Positions 1-11,395 of a DNA stretch of 64,000 bases are shown here, in pieces. Within the stretch, counting starts at the first letter, position 1. Each line of letters opens with the position of its first letter. The translations under genes were made by a program, and so were the position numbers. The stretch covers positions 6,284,215 through 6,348,214 of the forward strand of contig JAJHZJ010000009.1 in NCBI GenBank assembly GCA_023548195.1. The letters are read 5' to 3'. Below the pieces are notes generated by a model that was given only the letters and a program-made list of their open reading frames with translations, was not told the DNA's origin and did not search any database. Source of the DNA: Bettongia penicillata ogilbyi (Eukaryota > Chordata > Mammalia > Diprotodontia > Potoroidae).

Positions 1-540
1 CCCAGTAGAAGGATGTAGGGGTGGAAGTGGGTTGAGAAGGATTGAAGCTTATGAGTTATTGTGAAGTGGTACAGTTTTCTGTTCCTTGAGCAACGCAGGG
101 CACAGGCCAAGTAAAGGCAGTCACTTTTATTGCGGTATTTATTTACTTCGAAACCATTTGACATGTTTCAAGTTGTGCTGTAGGTTTTATTAGGTTCCTA
201 TCTTTTTTTTTTTTTTGGTCACTGAAGAAGTTTTTGATGAATGTGTCCCAATATCATCTTCCCCATAAGCTTAATGGTTTTTATGGTGTGATTTTTGTAT
301 AGTGCGGTGCTTTTGGGGAATGTAAAGGTTGCATTATAACAGAACTGAAAATACCTTTTCTTCTTTCCTGATGCTCAGATAATTTTTGTCTTTATAATTC
401 TGTATTTTTATAATTGCATACCCTGTTAAATCAAAGTTGGGATTTATCTTTCCTCATGTCCTGTGCATTCTCTTGAACTCTAGGTATTTCTTGATCTTAT
501 CCATCATCGAAGGCTTTCTCTAATTAAATCTTCCACCAAA
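1..540. other. Intergenic sequence, nothing recognised
   Basis: AT-rich sequence with no open frame of note and no repeat I could name. It lies next to the 3' poly(T) of the L1 that follows. Confidence 0.5.
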
Positions 541-2430
541 TCCAGTGATTATATAATTTTTTATTTTTTCTAAAAAAGTTTTTGTTTTTAGTTTTCAGCA
601 TTCACTTGTATAAGATTTTGAGTTCTAAGTTTTCTCCTCCTCTTTCTGATCCCCCTTCCCAAGACAGAATGCAATCTAATGTAGGCAATACGTGTATTAA
701 AAAATATTTCCACTTTTTAGTGGAGGGAAAAAGAGGGGAGCTGAGAGAAAAACATGAAGTTTACTCTCATTACATTCAACTAAAGGAAGGAATAAAATGC
801 ACACTCATTTTGGTATGAAAACCTATCTTACAATACAGGAAAGTGGGGGAGAAGGGGATAAGGAGGGTGGGGGGGATGATGGAAAGGACGGCAATGCAAG
901 GAGGGAGCAAGTTGAAATCAACACTCTTGGGGAGGGACAGGATCAAAAGAGAGAACAGAAGCAATGGGGGTCAGGACAGGATGGAGGGAAATATAGTTAG
1001 TCTTATACAATATGACTATTATGGAAGTCATTTGCAAAACTACACAGATATGGCCTATATTGAATTGCCTGCCTTCCCAAAGGGAATGGGAGGAGAGGGA
1101 GGGATGAAGAGAAGCTAGAACTCAAAGTTTTAGGAACAATTGTCGAGTACTGTTCTTGCTACTAGGAAATTAGAAATACAGGTAATGGGGAATAAAAAGT
1201 AATCTGACCATACAGGACAAAAGAGAAGATGGGGGCAAGGGAAGGGAGGGATGATAGAAGTGAGGGCAGATTGGTGATAGGGGAAATTAGAATGCTCTGT
1301 GTATTGGGGTGGGGGAAGGGGACAAATGGGAAGAAAATTTGGAACCCAGCATTTTGTGAAAATGAATGTAAAAAGTTAAATAAATAAATTTATAGAAAAA
1401 AAAATATTTCCACATTAGTCATGTTGTAAGGAATAATTGGAGCCAAAGGGAAAACCACAAGAAAAAACAATTACTTTTTTAATCAGCATGAAAATAGCAT
1501 GCTTCAATCTGCATTTGACTCCATAGTTCTTTTTCTGGACATGGATAGCATTTTCCATCATGAGTCTTTTGGAATTGTCTTAGATCACTGCATTGCTGAG
1601 AAGAGCTAAATCTATCAAAGCTGGTCATCACACAGTATTGCTGTTACTGTATGCAATGTTCTACAGGTTCTGCTCATTTCACTCAGCATCAGTTCATGAA
1701 AGTCTTTCCAGGTTTTTCTGAAATTCACCTGCTCATCATTTCTTCTGGAACAAAAGTATTCCATTACATCCATATGCCACAACTTGTTCAGCCATTCCCC
1801 AATTGATAGTTATCTCCTCAATTTCCAATTCTTTGCCATCTCAAAAAGGGCTACTATAAATATTTTTGTACCTGTGGGCCCTTTTCCTATTTTTATTATT
1901 TCTTTGGAATACAGACCTGGACATGGTGTTGCTGGGTCAAAGGGTTTGCACAGTTTTATAGACTTTTGGGCATAGTTCCAAATTCCTCTCTAGAATGGTT
2001 GGATCAGTTTACAACTCCACCAACACACATGAGTTTTCCAATCTTCCCACATCTTTTCCAACATTTATCATTTTCCTGTTTCGTCATGTTACTCAATCTC
2101 ACAGGTATGAGGTGGTACAGAGTTGTTTTAATGTGCATGTCTCTAATCAATTGTGATTTTAGAGCATTTTTTCATGTGATTATAGATAGCTTGAATTTCT
2201 TCCTCTGAAAACTGCCTATTCAAATCCTTTGATTATCAATTGGGGAATGACTTATGTTCTATAAATTTGACTCATTTCCCTAAATATTTTGGAAATGAGA
2301 CCTTTCTTTATTAGAGACACAGGTTGTAAAAACTTTCCCAGCCTTTTGCTTCCCTTTTAATCTTTGTTGCGTTGGCTTTGCTTGTACAAAAACCTTTTAA
2401 TTTAATGCAATCAAAAACAGATGTCTTCTA
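541..2430 (-). mobile_element. L1 LINE, 5'-truncated 3' part of ORF2 plus 3' UTR, minus strand, split by a nested HAL1 piece
   Basis: Read on the minus strand, 1,480-2,430 matches the C-terminal part of L1 ORF2, homologous to the other L1 3' ends in this window (for example 22,300-23,190 and 56,521-57,368). The 3' UTR runs down to a T-rich stretch near 555-590, the poly(A) end on the minus strand. The reading frame is broken many times. A HAL1 3' fragment (714-1,398) is inserted in the 3' UTR and duplicates a 15-bp target. Confidence 0.85.
714..1398 (+). mobile_element. HAL1/L1 3'-UTR fragment nested in an L1
   Basis: This is the plus-strand version of the 3' UTR found at 13,480-14,499, 31,591-32,600, 34,604-35,640 and 62,123-62,797. 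It is 5'-truncated and ends in an AAATAAATAAATT-type tail with poly(A). The perfect 15-bp repeat AAAAAATATTTCCAC at 699-713 and 1,399-1,413 is the target-site duplication, so the copy arrived by target-primed reverse transcription into an older L1. Confidence 0.88.
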
Positions 2431-2814
2431 CTATTACCTCTATGCTAATAGCTAACAAATATCTATTTTTAGTTCTGAACTCTAACCTAAGCTATATATA
2501 ATCTAACCTATTTATCTAACTACCTAATAGATATTTCTATGATTTCTATTACCTCATATTGAATGTCTCAAATCAAATTCATTATCACTAATTGCAAAGC
2601 CCATTCCATATTCCAACTTCCTTTTTTATCAACTGCACCATCATTAGCCTAGTTATCCAAGCTCAAAACCTCAAAGTTATTCTATTCAATTCAACAAACA
2701 TTTATCATCTATTATGTCTGATGCACCATAAAAGGTATTTGAGATACAAAAGCAAATGATCCCTATTCACAAAGAAACTTGCTGGCATTATATATGCATA
2801 TAAATAAGATGAGA
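2431..2814. other. Unassigned intergenic sequence
   Basis: AT-rich, with an L2-like stretch around 2,680-2,770 (ending in a phrase typical of the antisense L2 3' region). Too diverged to assign firmly, and no coding potential. Confidence 0.35.
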
Positions 2815-2940
2815 AAGCAAGAAGATACAGTGGGTAAGAGTGCTGGGCTTGGAGTCAAGAAGACCTGGGTTCAAATCCTGTCTAGACATGTATTAGCTGT
2901 GTGACCCTGCGTAAGTTGCTTAACTTCTCTCAATTTCTTC
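2815..2940 (+). repeat. MIR/CORE-type SINE fragment
   Basis: The order of blocks is typical of MIR-type SINEs: a tRNA-like start with 'gtgctgggcttggagtcaag', 'gggttcaaatcc' resembling an RNA polymerase III B box, then the CORE block 'tgtgtgaccctgcgtaag'. The copy is only moderately diverged. Confidence 0.8.
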
Positions 2941-3789
2941 TTCTCAGTGTAATGGACAACTGGGAAAGATGTGCAGTATACTCTGGGGAACTGAAGTAAT
3001 CTCTGTATGAAAGAGTCTGGGGAACCTACTTCCAGAAAGGCATGATGAACTGTAATTAAGTTGCTCTGCTCCTCAATTTGGAGCATGTGCAAATATTCTA
3101 GAACAAGTTCCAGCCTGCTTTAACCATGTGGTGATGAAACTGACTCATCTGGCTGCTAAGCTGAAAATGGAATAGATTCATAAGGCACTAACCAGTCTTT
3201 AAAGACCTTTTCCTCTTTTCCTGCCTACCAATAGTGCAGATGGCAAGGCATGATGAAAGCTTTTGAATGAGCCGCTTTTAAGTTTCCATGTAGTATGGAC
3301 TACATACTACATGGTCCAAGTGCATGGTCCAAGTGTTGCTTCTAGCTCTGTTAATTTTATTCTTTCAGATTTGGGGTGGAGGAGTAATGGAAATGGCTAT
3401 GACCTTGGTGAGTTATGCATGGTCAGGAGAGAAAGCCACCGGAAGTCCAGAAGCTTGAGTTCATGCTGGGATTTGTCAAAACCTGGTGGTAAGAAGTAAA
3501 GTCCCAAGTGTCCTACTGACTCAGCATAGATGAAAGGTAGTCACGATGAGGTATGGCAATTTATCATCAGCTATGGTGACTTTGCAAGTAAATTTGGTGA
3601 GGCAAATGCTTTGCAGAAACTATTTTAAGTGGAGCCCTCTCCCCTGCACCATGGTAATATTGGGGAGAATATAAGCCAGGGGTTACAGGAAAATGTTTAC
3701 ACTTATGTTTTTGCTATATTTTTAAAGAAAATATCCTTTTGTAAACCATAATTAATGTTAACTGGTTAAATGAAAGTGGGGTGGTAATC
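2941..3789. other. Unassigned intergenic sequence with a hairpin
   Basis: No gene or nameable repeat. An open frame at 3,263-3,499 has no recognisable similarity and is judged to be chance. A short perfect hairpin and a direct repeat lie at 3,287-3,335. Confidence 0.4.
3287..3335. repeat. Perfect 11-bp hairpin followed by a 13-bp direct repeat
   Basis: CATGTAGTATG (3,287-3,297) and its reverse complement CATACTACATG (3,303-3,313) are separated by 5 bases. The motif CATGGTCCAAGTG then occurs twice without a gap (3,310-3,322 and 3,323-3,335), overlapping the hairpin arm. Confidence 0.85.
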
Positions 3790-4100
3790 TTTGGCATTTC
3801 ACATTGAAGAGAAGACAATGGGATAGAGACTTGAACTAATTACATTAGAGACAGACACTGCCCTTAGGGGAATGACCAGAATCCTGAAGTGAAGATATAG
3901 CTAGGTCTTGAGCTGGACCAGGTATGAAATAAGCATGGTTGGGGTGGGTGCTTCCTCAAATGAATGTTTCAGAGGCTATTACAGTAGTTTAGATAAAAAG
4001 TGATGAGAGATTAAAATTGTGTGGCTGCTTTCTAAACAACCAATAGAAAGAAGATAATTACTGGAGGAAGAGTAGGGGTAGAATCTACAGAACTTTTTAT
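3790..4100 (-). repeat. Probable L2 LINE fragment
   Basis: Antisense L2-like phrases ('ggctattacagtagttta', 'gatgagagatt') match the better preserved L2 antisense copy at 29,980-31,430 in order. Strongly diverged and frameshifted. Confidence 0.45.
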
Positions 4101-4344
4101 CTGATTAGATATGGGAATGAGAAAGAGGGAAGAGTCAGGAATTGCTCTGAGCTAGGCTTTAGTTTTATACAATTGTATAAGTGGGAAACAAGAAACAGGA
4201 AAGTTTGAAAGAGTAGCAGATTTGCTAGAGAAAAGACAATGGAGGAGAGAAATAGCTGTTTTGAATATGCCGAGTTTGTAATGTGAACAAGTCGTTTTGG
4301 AAGAGATGATTTGAGACTAGATTTCTGGAAAGAAATAAGGAGTG

Positions 4345-4600
4345 GTAATAAGTGCATAATATATGCCAAACACTATGTTAAACACTTTACAAATATTATC
4401 CTATTTGATCCTTACAACAATGCTGGGAGGTAGGTACTATTACTCTCCCCATTTTATAGTTGAAAAAACTGAGGCTGACAGTGAATAAGTGATTTGCCCA
4501 GGGTTACAGACCTAGTAAGTGCTTGAGGTCAGATTTGAACTCATGTGTTCCTAACTCCAGGCCCAGTAATCTATGTACTCACCTACATCAAAAGATTATC
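4345..4600 (-). repeat. MIR-family SINE, antisense
   Basis: Shows the antisense MIR order: 'actttacaaatattatcc', 'gatccttacaacaatgctgg', a 'cccattttatag' block, 'aaactgaggct', a 'gatttgcccagggttac' block, 'ctagtaagtgc' and 'gatttgaactca'. Nearly full length. Confidence 0.8.
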
Positions 4601-4919
4601 TAAAGCTGGAAAAAAAAAAAGAAATCTACTTTTAGATAGTAGAGAAATATGGTATACTTCAGTTGAGGTAAGCTCCACATAACCACATGACAGAGAAGGA
4701 ATATAATGGCACCATCAGGGGAGTTACCTGGGCTTTGATTATAAAGCTCTCTTGATAAATGGTAATCAAGAAAATAATCCGATGCATTTATTCCTAGTAA
4801 ATTTCATTCTGCAGATGAAATTATTTTGGATCCAGTCATACATCATATTAGCTATACTTTCTAGTTTTGTTTTTGTCATTTGCAATTTGATAAGCAAATT
4901 ACATATGTCTTCAAGTCAC

Positions 4920-5990
4920 TGATTAGAGAAAAAGATAAAAAGAAAAATATTGGTACAGGGTCAAGAAGAGAGTTCCTAGGGATATTCTAGCACAGATTAT
5001 CCTTTGAGTTGATATGAATCCACTGATAACCACTCCTTGGTTTCAATCATTCTACCAATTCTGAATCCACCCATCATTATTACCACATAGCCTACATCTC
5101 TGTAATAGGAGTTTTACATATGCCCAGATCACCTAACATAGAGTGACTTTCTTCTGGAAGAAAAGTATCTTGTACTACCCTACCAAATGAGTGACAACAG
5201 TCTTCTTCAATCAGCTACACAGTCAGAACAGACTAATCTTTTAAAACTACCAAATTCAGACATTCACTTTCATTTGATGTCCAAAAAAGGTGAAAGTAAT
5301 TTTGACTCACAGTACAGGAGTTTCTTTTCTTCATTTCCCCTTTCATCCTGTGCCTCCTTTAAAAAGCCTTGCAGCTGAGATTTTGTTTTGTTTCGTTTGT
5401 CCTTTTCAGTTCTAGGTAGTTGGGTAGAATCCCTGGACTCTGGAATCAAGCCATGGCAACCTTGGAAGCAGGATTCCAGGTGGGATATGCAACCAGGGAC
5501 TCTCTGAGAAACCAGGGTGCCAAGAACTTGAGCCCAGCTGGGGATCTGGACTCAGAGCTAAACCAAACTGTTATTCTAATTCCCTGACCCACATCAGGAT
5601 ATGAGGTGATACAGGAGGAAATTATGCTTCCTTCTCCGTATTTATTATTGTTTTACATTTGAAGTAAATATTTCTTTATAAAAGTTAATTGAACTGTTTA
5701 GTACTTAAATGAAACTGGATTCCCTCCATAACTGGGGGGGAGGGATATCATCAGTGGGCCCTAAAACCAATAGCAGAACACTGAGATACCCCTTTAAGGA
5801 TAGGTGGGAATCTAAAGGAGGGGTGGAATGTAACACATCTGGCTTCCAGGTGGTAGGGGCCAGAGTTTTCCCTACTGAATAGTTTTGTTCATAAAGATAG
5901 CATGACTAACTTTGTCAAATGCTATTATCTATAGCATTCATCTGATCTACTGCCTGACAATCTTTCCCATTCTCCAAGGAAAGTCAAACA
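4920..5990 (-). repeat. CR1-type LINE fragment interrupted by about 700 bp of unassigned sequence
   Basis: The stretches 4,960-5,130 and 5,880-5,985 ('ttgtcaaatgctattatc', 'attcatctgatctac') resemble the antisense of one CR1-type reverse-transcriptase region. Between them, roughly 5,170-5,880 is unrelated sequence whose identity I cannot give. It contains a G8 run near 5,736 and might be an old LTR or other insertion, but I found no clear target duplication. Confidence 0.4.
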
Positions 5991-6062
5991 ATATAAAAAA
6001 ATCACAGCACTTAGCCAGAGCCTGTCATATAATGAGTGCTTAATAAATGTTGATTATTGTTA
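5991..6062 (+). repeat. L2/MIR-type 3' tail
   Basis: 'cagcacttagccagagcctg' followed by 'gagtgcttaataaatgttg' is the typical 3' end of L2 and MIR elements. Confidence 0.6.
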
Positions 6063-6402
6063 GAAAAATAATTATATTTATATGGAGCAATGATAGGTAG
6101 AGAATCTTAAGGATGATAATAAAAACTGGTAAGGAATAGAGTCTATCAGCTCCAGATCTAGAACAATACTTTAAAGTAGAAATTGTCAAAATTATCTGGT
6201 ATTAGTTAAGAACAGAGAGGTCAATCAGCAGAACAGACTTGGTATATAGGTAAAGAGACAAACTAACACAATAGCCTAGAATTTATAAGACCAAAGACCT
6301 CATTCACTGAAGTGGTAATTCACTATTGAACCAAAACAACTGATAAAATTACAAAGTATCTTGGCAGAAATTTTAAAAAGATCAACATCTTACACTTCAT
6401 AC

Positions 6403-6991
6403 TGAAGAGGTTTGGCATGCTGGCCTGAGAATGTCACAACAGAGTTACCTGGAATGATTTCACACACTCAAGCCTTCCTAGTCAAGAGGCCAAAGTTTAT
6501 TGTGACACCAATAGAAGCAGGCAAGGATTCTTAGGAACCTGCAAGCTACTGAGGATGGTGCTAGGGCTTATATGTAAAAGGGACATGAGAAAATAATGCT
6601 AAGGATGCTAATTACATAATTGAGGGACTGCAAGGGATGTATATCAGGGGTTCAAGTGTCTTTGGGAGCAGGCACCTATAATCTATGGATGGGAAAATAC
6701 AGGTGGTCTGCAGAGATAACTTTGTTGATACCAGACACTGAGGGGGAAAATATAGTTCTTGTTTAGCAGTCAGAGGCATGGGCCCTGGGGAATCTGGCTT
6801 GAGGGAGAATCCTTGTCCCTTTAGGCAGGGACAAAAATCCTTGGGCCAGGGACCCCTGTATCTGTTCTGATCACAGAATCAGGCCTACAACAAGGAAAAC
6901 TTTTCTCACAGGATGGGTTATCTACTGAGAAATTGAAAGGCTTCCAGAGGCATGATCTTAGGGCTGCAGCCCAAGCACAAGTAACCCATCA
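6403..6991 (-). mobile_element. Solo LTR of an endogenous retrovirus
   Basis: A 589-bp segment begins with TG and ends with CA. It is flanked by the 4-bp direct repeat ATAC (6,399-6,402 and 6,992-6,995) and sits inside L1 ORF2 sequence that continues on both sides. On the minus strand an AATAAA signal (plus-strand tttatt near 6,497-6,502) lies about 95 bases from the 3' end, as in a retroviral R-U5. No internal retroviral genes remain, as expected after recombination between two LTRs. A 4-bp duplication suits gammaretrovirus-like (ERV1) elements; the family was not identified. Confidence 0.75.
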
Positions 6992-7058
6992 ATACCATGA
7001 TAAGCTCCAAATGGATATATGATTTCAATATAAAAGGTGACATTACAAACAAATGAAA

Positions 7059-7991
7059 GACTCAGGAACTCTGAATACAATTACAAAACACTTTTCATAC
7101 AAATAAAGTCAGATGTAAATAACTGGAAAAATGTCACTTGCTCATAGGTAGATTGAGCTAATATCATAAAAATGACAATTCTACCGAAATTAATTCACTT
7201 GTTCAGTGCCATACCAATCAAACCACCAAAGAATTATTTTATAGAGGCAGAAAAAAATAATAACAAAATTCATCTGGAAGAACAAAAGGTCCAGAATATC
7301 AAGGGAATTAATGAAAAGAAAGATGAGGGAAGGTGGCCTAGCCATACCAGAACTAAAACTATTATAAGGCAGCAGTCATAAAAACTATTTGGTACTGGCT
7401 AAGAAACAGAGTGGTGGAACACTGGAATAGATTAGGTACGCAAGATACACGTAATCTACTGTTTGATAAACCCAAAGACTCCAACTTCTGGGATAAGAAC
7501 TCACTATTTGACAAAACCTGTTGGGAAAACTGGAAGATACTTCGGCAGAAAACTAGGCCTAGACCAATATCTTACACCGTACACCAAGCTAAGGTCAAAA
7601 TGGATACATGATTTAGACACAAAAGTATATAAGCACTTAGAAGAGCTGGAGGAGGGAAGAATTTATGACTAAACAAGAGATAGAGAACATTATGAAATAT
7701 AAAATGGATGATTTTGATTCCACTAAATTGAAAGGTTTTGCACAAACAAAGCCAGTGCAACCAAGACAAGGGAAGCAGAAGTTTGGGAAAGTTTTTATAG
7801 CCTGTGTCTCAGAAGGCCTCATTTCCAAAATATTTAGAGAAATGAGTCAAATGTATAAGAACACAAGTCATTTCCCAATTGATAAATGGGGAGGAGGGAG
7901 GAAAAGAAGGGGAAAAATTTAGAACTCAAAATCTTATAGAAGTGAATGTTGAAAACAAAATAAATAAATTAATCTAATTTAAAAAAAAACA
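7059..7991 (+). mobile_element. Inner L1 LINE, 5'-truncated ORF2 C-terminal part
   Basis: Frames at 7,172-7,381, 7,411-7,672 and 7,665-7,922 together give L1 ORF2 C-terminal sequence. Recognisable landmarks are 'PKLIHLFSAIPIKPP', 'CWENWKI', 'YLTPYTKLRSKWIHDLD' and 'LKGFAQTK'. The element ends in AAATAAATTAATCTAATTT and A9. Related sequence 'caaatgaaaga' / 'caaatgagaaga' at both edges is probably the target duplication. Frameshifts and stops make it inactive. Confidence 0.85.
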
Positions 7992-8379
7992 AATGAGAAG
8001 ATCAAGAATGAAATACCTTTTCAGATCTATGGATAGGGGAAGAGTTCATGACTAATCAAGCAACAGAAAGTATCAAAGATAAAATGAAAAATTTTGATCA
8101 TATGAAATTTAAAAGTTCTTGCAAAACAAATCTGATGCAGTTAAAATGAGAAAGAAACAAGTAATTGAGGTCTAAAACCAACCCTTTGCAGCAAGTTTCC
8201 TTGATTGAGGTCTCACTCAAAGGAACTGATTAAAATTTATAAGGATTAGAGCTATACTTCAACTGGTAAATGGTCAAATGGATGAAAAAGCAGTTCTCAA
8301 GCATCAACAGACATAAAAAATATTCCATTATTAAACATTAATATTTATTGCTAAATATTAATAATTAGAGAAATGCAAT

Positions 8380-8415
8380 ATAGATAGATAGATAGACATA
8401 TATAGATATAGATAA
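8380..8415 (+). repeat. Short (TAGA)n / (TATAGA)n simple repeat
   Basis: 'tagatagatagatag' followed by 'catatatagatatagata', inside the outer L1. Confidence 0.8.
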
Positions 8416-9030
8416 AGCAATTCTGAGTTTCCAAATCACACCTATCAGACGAGGAAAGATGACAAATGAGGAGGGCTGGAGAGGCTGAGGGAAAACAGGC
8501 ATACCAAATGCCCTGCTGGTGGAACTTTGCATTGATCCATAGTCATTCTGAAAACCAGTTTGGAGTTGTGACCCTTAAAGGCACTTAAGCAGATCAAAGA
8601 AAGAAGAAAAGATTCATATGTACAAAAATATTTATAGCAGCTCTTTTGATAGTAGCCAAAAACTAGTTGCTCACCTACTGGGGAATAAACAACTGTAGCA
8701 TATAAATGTTATAGAATATTGTTGTGCCATAAGAAATGATGAAGTGAACAGTTTCAAAGGAAAACTAAAAAGACGTCTAAGAATTGAGAGAGTAAAGTGA
8801 GCAGAACTAGAACAATTTGTACAATGACAACATTACAGAGAAAATAAACTTTAAAAGATTTAATTTGGGGAATAATGCACTGATACACTATGAATCCAAA
8901 GGACTGAAACTGAATTGTGCTGTCACCTCTTGTCAGAGAAGTGACGTAGTTTTTCAGATATGGCTAATGTGGGAATTTATTTTACTGGGTCATGCATATT
9001 TATTGTGAGGGTTTTATTTTATTGTGGTTT

Positions 9031-9595
9031 AACTAGAAAAGGGCAGTGCTTATTGTCAAACACAGTCACAACTCCAAAAGACTTGAGTAGTAATTTATTT
9101 TATTACAAGAGAAAAGAGAAGACATTCATGCAGGGTCCCTGCCTTGTATAGAGTACAAAGGAGGCCTCCAATGTAGGAGGCATACAAACTTTAAAAAAGA
9201 GTTCAATACAAAAATTGAACTTTTAATCATGTTATAATTAAGTTTATGTATTATTTTATATAGCTGTCTAGCACCTAACCATAATATTGAGTTTTTAATC
9301 ATTTTAGTTTCCAGTATCTTAAAGATCTGCATCAATCTAACATCAATAGGAATGCTCTAGTGTGATGTGGTACAATGTTAATGTATTATTATAGTCTACT
9401 TAAGCATCTTTTCCCCAGTTCATTCCATTAGATAAAAAGAACTTATAGTTATTTAGAGCAATGCAAAATAAATAGAAATCAACTAATTTTTTAAGTGCAA
9501 CAAAATATCAAAGATCATTGATAAAGACTCAACAATCATATCTGCGCTTTTAGTACCCTGAGGAGTAGTTCACCAGGGCTTGATGATCGGAAATC
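9031..9595. other. Intergenic sequence, nothing recognised
   Basis: AT-rich. No open frame of interest and no repeat I could name. Confidence 0.4.
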
Positions 9596-9755
9596 ATATT
9601 TCTGAATATTTCTTTATATGCCTGTATATGTACAAATCTCCCCCAGAAGAATGTAATCTCCTTGAAGGCAGGAACCTTTTCACTTTTGCCTTTGTATCCT
9701 TAGTGTCCAACACAAAAGAGGACAAAGTTACTAAGTACTTGTTGATTGATTAAGG
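9596..9755 (+). repeat. L2/L3 LINE 3' end
   Basis: 'aatgtaatctccttgaaggc' + 'aggaaccttttcac' + 'ttgtatccttagtgtc' and a closing 'cttgttgattgatt' give the 3' end of an L2/CR1-type LINE. It matches the end of the longer copy at 20,700-20,815. Confidence 0.7.
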
Positions 9756-10190
9756 ACATGGAGGGGGAACGGTATGGAATAATGTTAGAAACACAGTCAT
9801 GTTATAGAGGCTGGGCAAAAAAGTCTGAATTATATTTGATAGGCAAGAGGAAAGGTTAAAGCCTTTTGGAACAGAGGAGTAACATGACTAGATCTCTCCA
9901 TGTTATATGTTATATAAAATTTATTTCATATGTTTTATATGTTATATAAAATTTATTTCATATATTTATATACAACAAACATTAATTTGGTATGACTTTG
10001 AATTGAAGAGGAAAGAGAGCGAAAGTAAAAAAATCAGCTAAAAGGTAGTAACAATTCAGGTCTTTAGCATGGTGCTAGTGGAAATAGAGAGGAGAGGCTG
10101 AATACTGAGATATTTTGGAGATCGAATTCAAAGGACTTTACCAAGTCTAGGTATGACTAGATATGAAATGCGAGGAAAGGCAAAGTCAAA
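9756..10190 (-). repeat. L2 LINE fragment with an internal AT-rich duplication
   Basis: Antisense L2 wording ('ggaacagaggagtaacatga', 'gatattttggagatcgaatt') occurs on both sides of an AT-rich insert near 9,900-9,975. There 'gttatataaaatttatttca' is present twice in tandem-like order. Confidence 0.55.
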
Positions 10191-10839
10191 GTTAATTCTG
10201 TCATTTCAAACTACAATTGGTATTCGTGTTTCAAGCTGCTCTTATTTCATGTGAAGATTCTTCTTGCAATGTTGCAGATTTCAACCACATTTAACTTAAA
10301 AATTGACTTTTGAAAGTTTATGTGGCCCAAATATTCATCTTTCTGTGGCTGCCCTAATAGTGAATCCAGTTATAAGTTGTAATACAGGACTAAATCATTG
10401 TTTTCTGGATTAGCTTTGGAACTTTATCCACAATATGTTGTTTTCTTTGTTTTTTTTTAACAAAAGTCTAGCTTAGATTTTGGGACTTCTGAAACACAGT
10501 CCCTTCTTGCTTTATAGTTCCTAAGTTGAGGGGACTTACCCCTGTACACAATATCTTTGACCTTGGTGTCAATAAGTTAAGGAGACACTCTGTGGTTATT
10601 GAAATGAATAATATGAATCACTCAATAGTGAGGGGATACTCCTGATCCTACTATAATGCTGAAAGAAAATATTGCTCCTTCTTATTCTTTATACAAGATG
10701 TAGAGTCAGTTTTCACTGGTTTATTTGGGGGAATGATTGAAGAATTCTATGAGATTTGAGCTAGACTTTGACATATGGAAAATGCCACAGGGAGTCCTGA
10801 TCCCCATAAATACCACAAAACTTTTTCTTGAGATTTTAC
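10191..10839. other. Intergenic sequence, nothing recognised
   Basis: No gene, no structured RNA and no nameable repeat seen. Confidence 0.4.
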
Positions 10840-11130
10840 TTTACCTTTAATTTTTATTGATATATTTTATTTTTATATCAATTTCATTTCCCAATATAAT
10901 TCTCCTTCCCAGAAATCTTCTCAGAAATAAAAAAGAAAGAAAAAACAAACTTAGCAAAACTAATCAACTTTACATGCAGTGTTCTAAGCCCACAGCCTTC
11001 AAGCCCATAGTCCTATTTCTGCAAAGAAGGGTGGTACCTTCTCACATCTCTTCTTCTTTAGTACAAGACTTGGTAATTATAATTTCAAAGCATTCAGTTC
11101 TGCCTCAGTTGTTTTTTCATAGGGTCAGAG
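10840..11130 (-). mobile_element. Old L1 3'-UTR fragment
   Basis: A T-rich edge, 'cccaatataattctccttcc' and 'cttagcaaaactaatcaac' parallel the fragments at 41,285-41,540 and 33,960-34,080. They are taken as the antisense 3' UTR of an older L1 subfamily. Confidence 0.5.
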
Positions 11131-11157
11131 GATCATAGTTCCACAGCTGGAAGGTAT

Positions 11158-11395
11158 CCCAGAGACTAATGAGTATGGTATAGCAGAAAAAGTACTGGGA
11201 TTGGAGCCATAGGACTAGTTTTCAGATCCTGGCTTTATCACTTACTACTTGTGTGATCATAGGGAAATCAATCATACTCTATGGTTCTCAGTTTCCTCAC
11301 CTGTAAAATGAGGGGGTTGGAAGAGAGGACCTTTAAGGTTTGTTCCAGCTTTAGGTCAGTTAACATATGATCAATCTATGACTGTAATCTAGTCT
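11158..11395 (+). repeat. MIR/CORE-type SINE
   Basis: Nearly complete, in sense order: 'gtatagcagaaaaagtactg', 'gattggagcc', 'cttactacttgtgtgatcat', 'ctcagtttcctcacctgtaa', 'aaatgagggggttgg'. This matches the tRNA-related head and CORE body of MIR-type SINEs. Confidence 0.85.

Larger units (their letters stand above)
6130..9030 (+). mobile_element. L1 LINE, ORF2 3' part and 3' UTR, outer element of a nested stack
   Basis: The outer L1 is read in three pieces: about 6,130-6,402, 6,992-7,058 and 7,992-9,030. In order they give ORF2 C-terminal sequence and a 3' UTR resembling the other L1 3' ends here. The first gap holds a solo LTR and the second a younger L1. Many stops and frameshifts. The exact 5' and 3' limits are uncertain. 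Confidence 0.75.

Noticed and set aside
5170..5880. Solo LTR between the two CR1 halves
   Set aside because: No TG...CA ends with a matching target duplication could be found, so it is left as unassigned sequence.
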